This document shows positions 26,115 through 33,803 of a stretch of DNA of 38,646 bases, piece after piece (position 1 is the stretch's first letter; every line of letters starts with the position of its first letter). The stretch covers positions 1 through 38,646 of the forward strand of contig JAJDCZ010000016.1 in the NCBI GenBank assembly GCA_029260555.1, in the 5' to 3' direction. The stretch is from Phycisphaerales bacterium (GTDB lineage: Bacteria; Planctomycetota; Phycisphaerae; Phycisphaerales; UBA1924). The notes below the pieces were generated by a model, which had not been told where the DNA came from, did no database searches, and worked only from the letters and a program-made list of their open reading frames with translations. Both the position numbers and the translations under genes were made by a program.

Positions 26115-27739
26115 GAACCCCACACATACTGGTTGGTGCAGGAATCGTAGCGGCTGTCTGTGTTTTAGCACTGGCGCAAAACCAGAGCATTGTTGATACG
26201 CCGCATAACCTCTCTGCAACTGGCACCAGTGTCATTCGCGCTTCCACCGAAGAGCAGATATGTATTTTCTGCCACACGCCTCACAACTCATCACCGATCC
26301 AGCCCTTGTGGAATCGGTACATGCCCGTAGCTGCATACTCCGTGTATACCAGCAACTCGCTGGATGCTCAACCCGGTCAGCCCACTGGCTCATCCAAAAT
26401 GTGCCTTTCGTGTCACGATGGAACCATCGCGGTCGGAAGTGTGATCTCACGCGATCAGGTCATCCAGATGGCCAGCGGCATCACCACCCTTCCACCCGGC
26501 TCATCAAACCTCGGCACCGACCTGTCTGATGACCACCCCATATCTTTTCCCTTCGACTCTACACTTCTCGGTAAAGATCCCCATCTCGCTGATCCTCTTT
26601 CACTTCCCCCCGAAATTCAGCTCGATGCCAACCGTGAAGTTCAATGTACCACTTGCCACAACGCCCACAGCAATACCTTTGGCAAGTTCCTCGTTATGAA
26701 CAACGACAGCTCGACACTCTGCAATTCCTGCCACCAGATCTCAACCACGACCATTCAGCCGCATCAGGATTGCATCAGTTGCCACCAGACCCACACCGCT
26801 CCCAGCGGCCCCTATCTCATGCAAGGCGATCGAATCACCACCACCTGTCTCAAATGTCACGATGGCACACATGCCCAGGCTCCCAACATACAGCCAGACC
26901 TACTTAAAGTCAGTTCACACGACACCAACAGCCCGGTTGATCCCACCGACCCCATTCCAAGCCATGTCACCTGTATCGATTGCCATGATCCACACACTAT
27001 GACGACGGGAACAGCCAACGCTCCTGCAATTCATCCCAACTTTGGGCAGATCAATGGCATCAATGCCTCTGGTGCTCCCATTGAAGCTGCAAGCACTGAA
27101 TACGAAGTCTGTTTCAAATGCCACGCAGACCAGACCGTCTTCACGGCATCCTGGGTTCCAAGGATGATCACACAAACCAACACCCGGCTGGAGTTCGCAC
27201 AGTCCGCAGCCTCTTTTCATCCCGTCGAGGGTCCAGGCCGTAATTCTGATGTCCCCAGCCTCAAACCAGGGTGGAACGAAAGCAGCATCATCTATTGCAG
27301 CGATTGTCACAACTCAGATACCAGCACACTCAGTGGCAGCTCCGGACCTGATGGCGTACATGGCTCTAACCAGCAGCCTCTGCTTATCGCCCGTTACGAT
27401 ACCGCTGATTTCACACGAGAGAGTGCCGCAGCATATGCCCTGTGCTACCGATGCCACTGGCGTACCGGAACCGATGGCATCCTTCAGGATCGAACATTCC
27501 CCCATAGCGAACATCTGGGTGAAGATATTACTTGTTCCGCTTGTCACGATGCCCACGGGATATCTTCATCCCAGGGGAACAGCACCAACAACGCCCATCT
27601 CATCAACTTTGACAATACAATTGTCTTCCCTGATCCAGATACCGGGCTTCTCAAATATGAATCCACAGGTCCATTCACCGGCCAGTGTTACCTGATGTGT
27701 CATGGTAAAAAGCATTCTCCCAAGCAATACCCCGATTAA
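26111..27739 (+). CDS. Exported 12-haem cytochrome c
   Basis: The 542-residue product has a signal peptide ending LALAQN. It has eleven CxxCH sites plus a twelfth, CYLMCH, with three residues between the cysteines, near the C-terminus. The first four sites and surrounding motifs (CIFCHTPHN, LWNRY, CLSCHDGTIAV, LGTDLSDDHPI, VQCTTCHNAH, TLCNSCH) align with the whole tetrahaem protein at 20226, so it appears to be that module with an eight-haem extension. Doubled motifs (CLKCHDGTH, CIDCHDPH) suggest closely packed haem pairs. It is likely the exposed or outer electron carrier of the conduit. It overlaps the upstream NHL gene by 4 bases; the regulator gene begins 41 bases downstream. Confidence 0.93.
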   Translation: MRTPHILVGAGIVAAVCVLALAQNQSIVDTPHNLSATGTSVIRASTEEQICIFCHTPHNSSPIQPLWNRYMPVAAYSVYTSNSLDAQPGQPTGSSKMCLSCHDGTIAVGSVISRDQVIQMASGITTLPPGSSNLGTDLSDDHPISFPFDSTLLGKDPHLADPLSLPPEIQLDANREVQCTTCHNAHSNTFGKFLVMNNDSSTLCNSCHQISTTTIQPHQDCISCHQTHTAPSGPYLMQGDRITTTCLKCHDGTHAQAPNIQPDLLKVSSHDTNSPVDPTDPIPSHVTCIDCHDPHTMTTGTANAPAIHPNFGQINGINASGAPIEAASTEYEVCFKCHADQTVFTASWVPRMITQTNTRLEFAQSAASFHPVEGPGRNSDVPSLKPGWNESSIIYCSDCHNSDTSTLSGSSGPDGVHGSNQQPLLIARYDTADFTRESAAAYALCYRCHWRTGTDGILQDRTFPHSEHLGEDITCSACHDAHGISSSQGNSTNNAHLINFDNTIVFPDPDTGLLKYESTGPFTGQCYLMCHGKKHSPKQYPD

Positions 27740-27780
27740 CCCCCTTGCCTTGGCTCACCAAGCCACACCGAGAACTTTGG

Positions 27781-29163
27781 ATGAGCAAATCTATTCTGAT
27801 CGTCGAAGATGAACAAGTTCTCCGAGAGTCGCTAGCAAGCCTCCTGGAAGACGAGGGCTACGAAGCACTTCAGGTAGAAAATGGCCAGGATGCCCAGCAG
27901 CTCCTTTTGGAGCGTGCTGTAGATGTCGTGCTTTCTGATATACGAATGCCCAAGATGGACGGCATGGATCTGCTCTCACATCTCAGGCAGCTTATCCCCC
28001 AGACACCCGTCATCATGATGACCGCATACGGAACCGTAGAAAATGCAGTTGCGGCAATGCGCACCGGCGCCTGGGACTATCTGCTCAAACCTGTCCAGTT
28101 TGATGATCTGCTGCTCAAGGTCGAACGCGCTATCCAGTTCGGTGAAATCTTCAAGGATCGTGAGACCATGGCTGAGCAGCTCGCTGCTGGCAGCACCTTT
28201 CACAACCTCGTAAGCGAAGCCCCAAACATGCTCAATCTTTTTGAGCAGGTACGCAAACTTTCAACTGTAAAAAGCAATGTCCTTCTGGTCGGTGCATCGG
28301 GTACCGGCAAGGAACTCTTCGCCCGGGCCATTCATTTCAATGGCATCACTCGCTCCAAACCCTTTGTCCCTGTCAACTGCGGTGCAATTCCCGAATCACT
28401 CATCGAATCCGAGCTTTTCGGCCATCGCCGAGGCGCATTCACCGGAGCTATCAGCGATCGCACAGGATTCTTTGAAACCGCCAATGGTGGCACTGTATTT
28501 CTGGATGAAATTTCGTCATTACCTATTGGAGTCCAGAGCTCTCTGCTCCGGGTGCTCGAAGAACGCCTCGTTACTCCCGTGGGAGACACCAGACCCCGCC
28601 CGATTGATGTACGAGTCATCGCTGCATCGAATCAGGATCTTGAAGAGATGGCGCGGGCCAAAGAGTTCCGCGAAGACCTCTTGTTCCGCCTCAATGTGGT
28701 CAAACTCCTGCTCCCCACATTGTCAGCACGAAAAGTCGACATCCCTCTGCTTGTCCACCACTTCATCGATAAATACTCCAGCCAGATGAACAAGCAAGTC
28801 ACCAGCATCTCCAATGGCGCAATGCGTGCTCTGCTTTCACACGAATGGCGAGGTAATGTCCGTGAACTTCAAAATGTCATCGAACGAGCAATTATCTTCG
28901 CTGAGAGCCGCACGGTTCGTCTCGCAGACCTGCCATTTACAGTAGAGCACCTTGATGATGATGCTGGCGAAGACCTCCGAGATTCTATTCGTCAGTTTGA
29001 ACGACAACACATCATCTACAGCCTCCGGCGTCATCGTTACGACAAAGCAGAAGCAGCCCGCCAACTTGGAATCGGCATCTCAAGCCTCTACCGCAAATGC
29101 GAAGAACTCGATATTCCCAAGAATCTCGATGAAACGGACCAGAACCAGTTGAAACGGCCCTGA
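27781..29163 (+). CDS. NtrC-family sigma-54-dependent response regulator
   Basis: This cytoplasmic transcription activator has 460 residues. A receiver domain spans 1-120 with acidic residues EDE and phospho-acceptor Asp 53 (LSDIRMPKMDG). The AAA+ domain spans about 140-380, with Walker A GASGTGKE (171-178), the sigma-54-contacting loop GAFTGA (218-223), Walker B GGTVFLDE (236-243) and an arginine-finger region FREDLLFRLNV. A Fis-type helix-turn-helix spans about 418-440 (AEAARQLGIGISSLYRKCEEL). All key residues are intact. The start at 27781 removes 12 extra residues before the typical SILIVEDE opening. Two sigma-54-type promoters in this window (20119 and 32241) are obvious candidate targets, and the two sensor genes downstream are likely partners. 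Confidence 0.96.
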   Translation: MSKSILIVEDEQVLRESLASLLEDEGYEALQVENGQDAQQLLLERAVDVVLSDIRMPKMDGMDLLSHLRQLIPQTPVIMMTAYGTVENAVAAMRTGAWDYLLKPVQFDDLLLKVERAIQFGEIFKDRETMAEQLAAGSTFHNLVSEAPNMLNLFEQVRKLSTVKSNVLLVGASGTGKELFARAIHFNGITRSKPFVPVNCGAIPESLIESELFGHRRGAFTGAISDRTGFFETANGGTVFLDEISSLPIGVQSSLLRVLEERLVTPVGDTRPRPIDVRVIAASNQDLEEMARAKEFREDLLFRLNVVKLLLPTLSARKVDIPLLVHHFIDKYSSQMNKQVTSISNGAMRALLSHEWRGNVRELQNVIERAIIFAESRTVRLADLPFTVEHLDDDAGEDLRDSIRQFERQHIIYSLRRHRYDKAEAARQLGIGISSLYRKCEELDIPKNLDETDQNQLKRP

Positions 29164-29169
29164 CCTATC

Positions 29170-29439
29170 ATGGCTGTTACACAAACTCCCAAAACCGGGA
29201 ATCTCCCCACTATTGCTGTCTGAATACTATCGCAGCCACAATTCTGGAATCTCACCCAGCCGCTTGAGCACGCCTCACACGGAATTCGTATTCTGGTGCA
29301 GGATTTGCAGGTAAATGTACGCACGCCACAAGGTAACCTGATTCCACCACTTCCCAAAGCAGGACTCGTCAAGTCATACCCTGAAATATCAGCCTTCATC
29401 AATACAGATGACAGAGCAATGGGAAGCGGAGTATTCTGA
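29170..29439 (+). pseudogene. Small frame interrupted by an in-frame TGA
   Basis: Seven bases after the regulator stop, an ATG opens a frame that reads 17 codons (MAVTQTPKTGNLPTIAV), meets TGA at 29221-29223, and then continues open for 71 codons to TGA at 29437-29439, just before the sensor's ribosome site. The second part looks protein-like (GIRILVQDLQVNVRTPQ, LIPPLPKAGLVKSYPE). I recognise no family. A one-base slip just before the TGA would also give a protein-like reading for about 15 codons, so an indel pair is possible. Options are a decayed gene, a sequencing error, a gene with a non-ATG start after 29223, or chance. Confidence 0.3.
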
Positions 29440-29455
29440 CGCGAGAGGCATATTC

Positions 29456-30499
29456 ATGCTGCGACATAAACTCCTGTTCATACTCGCCATTTTGGTCCTG
29501 CTCATGCTGGGCACAGCATTGGCATCGGTTCTTCTCATGCAAAATGTGCTCCGAGATATGCAGCACATCAGCGACATCGCCATGCTTGATACCACCGCTA
29601 CCAATAAACTGCGAACAACAATCACCGTGATCGAAGCTGATCTGCTCGCCTGGCAACGCTCAAGCGACACTAACCCCGGTCGCCTTGAAAGCTCCCTCAA
29701 ATCCCTCAGCAATCAGATCCACCAACTTCAAAGCTTCTACCACATTCAAAATCTAGGTAGCGACCCTTTCCAACGCCTGAACCAGACCCTGGTCACACTA
29801 AAACAGCACATCGCAAGCATAAAAACTGCAACTCAAGAAACCAAAATCACTCACATCAATAGTGCCATAAGTGAGGTTCGCCTGATGAAGCAGGAGATCC
29901 TTGAGCACGCCAACTTTGCCCTTGATTCCATGAAACGCGAACAACATGCCGTCACGAAGAGATTTCGCTGGATGGTCCTGGGTTTGACAGCCACCTTTAT
30001 CCTGCTCATCAATGTGTCCATTATCTTCCTTTTACGAGCTGCATCATTCGTTCTCAAACCCGTCGATCGCCTCGTAGAAGCCAGTCGATATCTGGCGCGA
30101 GAGGATTACACCCATCGTGTTGAGATTTCTCGTCAGGATGAGTTCGACGAACTGGCAAATGCCTTCAATAATCTAGCGCAGCAGTTGCAGATGAATGAAC
30201 AGCGGAAAATCGAAACCCTCCACCAGGTTGCCCGAACTTTGAGTCACGAGCTAAACAACGCAATCTCGATTATCGAGCTTCAGCTCAGCATGGTCGCAAA
30301 ATCATCCAGCCTTAATCAGGCGGGTGGCAAGCAGCTTGAACTGATCCATGAAACGCTACAACACATGAACAAAACCGTCTTCTCACTCACACAAGTCCGG
30401 CGCGTTGTGCTCACCGATTATATCAAAGGGGTGAAGATGCTCGATCTCAAACGATCCACCGAAGCTGACACATCCACAAGCACGGCGACCACGCCATGA
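29456..30499 (+). CDS. Membrane sensor with HAMP and His-box domains but no ATPase domain
   Basis: The 347-residue product has membrane helix 1 (about 5-28), a roughly 140-residue helical sensor region, helix 2 (about 172-194), a HAMP domain (about 197-248, LKPVDRLVEASRYLA and EFDELANAFNNL) and a dimerisation/phospho-acceptor domain with His 264 in TLSHELNNAISIIEL. The N, G1, F and G2 boxes of a kinase ATPase domain are absent; the protein ends about 80 residues after the His box. The start at 29456 has gagagg 7 bases upstream. It overlaps the next gene, a complete histidine kinase, by 4 bases (ATGA). It could be phosphorylated in trans by that kinase or act as its sensing partner; it does not look like a frameshifted remnant. 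Confidence 0.88.
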   Translation: MLRHKLLFILAILVLLMLGTALASVLLMQNVLRDMQHISDIAMLDTTATNKLRTTITVIEADLLAWQRSSDTNPGRLESSLKSLSNQIHQLQSFYHIQNLGSDPFQRLNQTLVTLKQHIASIKTATQETKITHINSAISEVRLMKQEILEHANFALDSMKREQHAVTKRFRWMVLGLTATFILLINVSIIFLLRAASFVLKPVDRLVEASRYLAREDYTHRVEISRQDEFDELANAFNNLAQQLQMNEQRKIETLHQVARTLSHELNNAISIIELQLSMVAKSSSLNQAGGKQLELIHETLQHMNKTVFSLTQVRRVVLTDYIKGVKMLDLKRSTEADTSTSTATTP

Positions 30500-32157
30500 C
30501 TCCGGACCCTAACGCCCCGCTTCTGGTAGAGCTTCGCTGGTTTGTTCAACAACGCTGGCTCGCTGGAGTTGTCGTCACCCTCAGCGTCATCGTCAGCTTG
30601 ATCTGGAATACCTGGTCCCCTCAGCATCTTCAAATCCTTAATGTTGGCATGTTCATCCTGCTCTACAACATGGTCTTCTGGAGGCTCTTTGTCCTGTCTC
30701 CTCAATGGCTGGATATCCCGGTTGCTCAACGCAAGGTCGCATGGGCACAGCTCACACTCGATCTGGCATGCCTCACATTGCTGGCAACTTTCACCGGCGG
30801 CATCCTCAGCCCCCTGCTCGGCCTGTTCGTACTCCACATGATCTTTGCAAGCCTCCTCCTGCAGCCTCCTCATTTCATGTCTTACATCGCATGGACAGTC
30901 GCCATCATCTTCATGGCAACCGCTCTGGCACTCTCAGGCCAATGGCCAAGCACGCCAGTCTCACGACTATTTGCACTGGGATGGATGGGCACACTGCTCA
31001 TTACCATCTACATTACGAGCCACATCACCAACAATGTTCGCGTCAATCACGACCGTACACGCGCTGTGCTTGATGCCGCTGCCGATGGCGTTCTGACCAT
31101 CGATGACTCAGGCTACATCAAACTCGCCAACCCCGCAGCTTTGCACATGTTCAACCTGACCTCAAAACAGATCATCAATCAGAAAATCAACAAGCTCATC
31201 CCGCTTGTTCACCTGCCCGAAATCTCAATCAACGATAATGCTGACCCAACTCTCATTGACAACATTGCAACAAATGATGAGCCTGAGCTTCTGGCGATAC
31301 ATAACGATGGGACAACATTTCCCGTTGAGGTCACCATCAGAAGGATGAACGGCGATTCCCCAGAAGCCTTCACCGCCACCATTCGTGACATGACCCAGCA
31401 CAAACGCACCGAAGCCACACTCAGGAAACTGAACCGCGAACTCAAAAAGCAACAGGAGCAACTCGTCCAGCATGAAAAAATGATCGCTGTCGGACGAATG
31501 GCTGCTGGCGTGGCTCATGAAATTTCCAACCCACTGGCCAATATGGATGGCCTTATCCAACTCGTTCAGCGCCATCCCCAACGCATGAAAACCGATACGC
31601 CTGATCTCCTGCGCGAACAAATTAAACGCATCACCCAAATCGTCAGGCAACTCAAAGACTTTGCATATCCAGTCGATACTGACAAACGAACCCTGCCCAT
31701 CGATGAACTCGTGCAGGCTGCGATGGACATGATCCGCTTTGACAAGCGTCACCGCAACATCTCTTTCAACCATAAAGTCCAAGGCTCCAACCGCCAAGTC
31801 TGCGTTCACCCTCAGTCAATTCAGCAGGTGCTTGTGAATGTCATCATCAATGCTCTCGATGCTGTTGCAGAAAAGGAAGATCCCCGAGTCACCATTTCAT
31901 CGCAATGCCTCGATGAATCGTTCTGCCGCATCTCCATCACTGACAATGGCATCGGCATCCCTGAAGAGCATCTCGAACGCATCTTTGAACCCTTTTATAC
32001 CACCAAGCCACTCGGGCAAGGAACAGGACTTGGTCTTTCCATCAGCTATAATCTGATCCAGCGTGATGGCGGCCACATTGATGTTCAAAGCACACCCGGT
32101 AGCGGCACAACTGTCTCAATCTCCCTTCCCGTCGCCGGAATACATAGCACAATCTGA
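30496..32157 (+). CDS. Membrane PAS-domain sensor histidine kinase
   Basis: The 553-residue product has about six hydrophobic helices in residues 20-178, then a PAS domain (about 186-305, VLDAAADGVLTIDDSGYI), a short coiled segment and the His box GVAHEISNPLANM with His 341. A full ATPase domain follows: N box NALDAV (from Asn 452), DNGIGIPEEHLERIFEPFYTTK, and GTGLGLSISYNLI. The layout resembles NtrB/AtoS-type kinases that pair with NtrC-family regulators. It overlaps the HAMP sensor gene by 4 bases and lies in the same run as the regulator at 27781, which is its probable phosphorylation target. The sensed signal is unknown. Confidence 0.95.
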   Translation: MTPDPNAPLLVELRWFVQQRWLAGVVVTLSVIVSLIWNTWSPQHLQILNVGMFILLYNMVFWRLFVLSPQWLDIPVAQRKVAWAQLTLDLACLTLLATFTGGILSPLLGLFVLHMIFASLLLQPPHFMSYIAWTVAIIFMATALALSGQWPSTPVSRLFALGWMGTLLITIYITSHITNNVRVNHDRTRAVLDAAADGVLTIDDSGYIKLANPAALHMFNLTSKQIINQKINKLIPLVHLPEISINDNADPTLIDNIATNDEPELLAIHNDGTTFPVEVTIRRMNGDSPEAFTATIRDMTQHKRTEATLRKLNRELKKQQEQLVQHEKMIAVGRMAAGVAHEISNPLANMDGLIQLVQRHPQRMKTDTPDLLREQIKRITQIVRQLKDFAYPVDTDKRTLPIDELVQAAMDMIRFDKRHRNISFNHKVQGSNRQVCVHPQSIQQVLVNVIINALDAVAEKEDPRVTISSQCLDESFCRISITDNGIGIPEEHLERIFEPFYTTKPLGQGTGLGLSISYNLIQRDGGHIDVQSTPGSGTTVSISLPVAGIHSTI

Positions 32158-32240
32158 GAATACCCACTTGGCCCGCCTTCTCGATCTTGGGAAGATATAT
32201 CATGCAACATCGATTTCTCTGTTATGATGCAGGTTCGTTC

Positions 32241-32256
32241 TGGCACACCCTGTGCT
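32241..32256 (+). promoter_or_regulatory. Sigma-54 (-24/-12) promoter of the 15-haem cytochrome gene
   Basis: TGGCACACCCTGTGCT matches TGGCACG-N4-TTGCW with a perfect TGGCAC, the GG (32242-32243) to GC (32254-32255) spacing of exactly 10, and mismatches only at the G after CAC and the first T of TTGC. Transcription would start near 32267, about 37 bases before the start codon. CATCGATT at 32208-32215 also occurs upstream of the tetrahaem promoter (20075-20082) and might be part of an activator site. Confidence 0.75.
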
Positions 32257-32303
32257 TGAATATTTCCTGTTGACCCAAAGCATCTCCACTCCGAGGAAGC
32301 ATC

Positions 32304-33803
32304 TTGAAACAGAAATACTCTCATCGCACCGGCCGTTTCCTCACCCTCAGGAGCTACGCTGCTGCTTCCATTGTCGCGCTGGGAGCCCTCAGCCTGACCA
32401 CGGGGACATCCCTGCTCCAGGCTGATTCTTCTCCACCCAAGACTGCAGCGACCGCTGTGGTTCTCGCTGCAACTTCATCCTTCCAGGATGACAGGCCTAC
32501 CAGCAAAGTGCAGTCATGCACAACCAGCGGCTGTCACTCAAGCGTCATCAACAAAAAAGAAATGCACGACCCGGTCGCTCAGCTCCAGTGCCTCAAGTGT
32601 CACGACTATGTCGACCCCGAGCTACACCTCTTCAAACTCACAAAGCCTAAAAACTCCCTCTGCACCGACTGCCATGAACAGTCCACTACTGATCGGGTCA
32701 TCCACGATCCCGTCGCAAAGGGTGACTGCCTGAGCTGCCACGACCCGCATGGTTCTGACACCAAAATGATCCTCCGGAAAAACACAACCAAAGGCCTCTG
32801 CCTGGACTGTCACAAAGAAGATTATTCAAAGTACGATTTCGTTCATGGCCCCGTCGCTGCTGGTGCATGTGTCATTTGCCACGATCCACATTCAAGCTCT
32901 TTCCCCAAACTTCTCACCGAAAAAACCACCAGCCTGTGCACAAGCTGCCATGATGAGGCAACACCCACAGGACCAGGTCGCAGACGCCAGCACAAGCCCA
33001 TCGAAGATGGCTGCATCGTTTGCCATGATCCCCACGCTTCCAACGCCAGATTCCAGCTCAGCGAATCCGTCCCGAACCTTTGCTTTTCCTGTCATGACGG
33101 GTTCAAGGAACAACTCGACACCGCCGCTGTGGTTCATAGCCCCGTCATGGACGAAGGCGGCTGCACCAAATGCCATAACCCGCATTTCTCTGCGCTTCCA
33201 AAACTCCAGAGAGAAGCCCAGCCCGATCTCTGCCTGAAATGCCACGGCAAACCGCTCAAAGCTCTCGACGGGAAACCCCTCACCGACATGGCAAAGCTGC
33301 TCAAAGATAATCCCAATCATCACGGCCCCATCCGCGAGGGTGCATGTACCTTGTGCCATCAGCCCCACGCCAGCAAAGAGCAACGACTACTCGTGAAGGC
33401 TTACCCACCAGAGTTCTACGCTCCTTTCAAAATCGAAAACTACGCACTGTGCTTCACCTGCCATTTGCCTGATCTTGTCAAAGACGAATCAGGAACAGGC
33501 TTGACCCGTTTCCGTGATGGAGATAAAAACCTGCACTGGGTGCATGTCAACAGAGAAAAAGGACGCACCTGCCGTGCCTGTCATGAGGTCCATGCCTCCA
33601 AACGCCCTGCCCACATCCGTGAAGCCGTGCCCTTCGGCTCCAAAGGCTGGATGCTTGAAATCAACTTCACCAAGTCAGAATACGGCGGCACTTGCTCATC
33701 AGGCTGTCACAAAACCAGATCCTATAGCCGCTCTACTTTCCCGGAAAACAACCCTGTAGAACCCCCAGCCGAGCCTGAATCCGAACCCGGAACCGGACAA
33801 TGA
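32304..33803 (+). CDS. Exported 15-haem cytochrome c
   Basis: The 499-residue product starts at a TTG (32304) with gaggaag 4 bases upstream; a signal peptide follows (hydrophobic about 18-36). Thirteen CxxCH sites are flanked by two expanded ones: CTTSGCH (four between the cysteines) first and CSSGCH (three) last. Most sites form doubled units of the form VHDPVAxGxCLSCHDPHGS...LLxKxTxxLCLDCH, seven or so in tandem, as in the doubled-CXXCH family. Histidines in PHG/PHA and H-x-PV motifs are likely distal ligands. The tail is Pro/Glu-rich. It has its own sigma-54-type promoter, and its stop overlaps the thioredoxin/TPR gene by 4 bases. Likely a periplasmic or surface electron wire. Confidence 0.92.
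   Translation: MKQKYSHRTGRFLTLRSYAAASIVALGALSLTTGTSLLQADSSPPKTAATAVVLAATSSFQDDRPTSKVQSCTTSGCHSSVINKKEMHDPVAQLQCLKCHDYVDPELHLFKLTKPKNSLCTDCHEQSTTDRVIHDPVAKGDCLSCHDPHGSDTKMILRKNTTKGLCLDCHKEDYSKYDFVHGPVAAGACVICHDPHSSSFPKLLTEKTTSLCTSCHDEATPTGPGRRRQHKPIEDGCIVCHDPHASNARFQLSESVPNLCFSCHDGFKEQLDTAAVVHSPVMDEGGCTKCHNPHFSALPKLQREAQPDLCLKCHGKPLKALDGKPLTDMAKLLKDNPNHHGPIREGACTLCHQPHASKEQRLLVKAYPPEFYAPFKIENYALCFTCHLPDLVKDESGTGLTRFRDGDKNLHWVHVNREKGRTCRACHEVHASKRPAHIREAVPFGSKGWMLEINFTKSEYGGTCSSGCHKTRSYSRSTFPENNPVEPPAEPESEPGTGQ

Noticed and set aside
27749..27767. Inverted repeat cttgg-ctca-ccaag before the regulator gene as a terminator or operator.
   Set aside because: The perfect stem is only 5 bp with mismatches beyond it and no T-run follows.
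29221..29223. TGA read as selenocysteine.
   Set aside because: No convincing hairpin with the expected loop follows the TGA, the context is not a redox motif, and no selenoprotein machinery is visible here.
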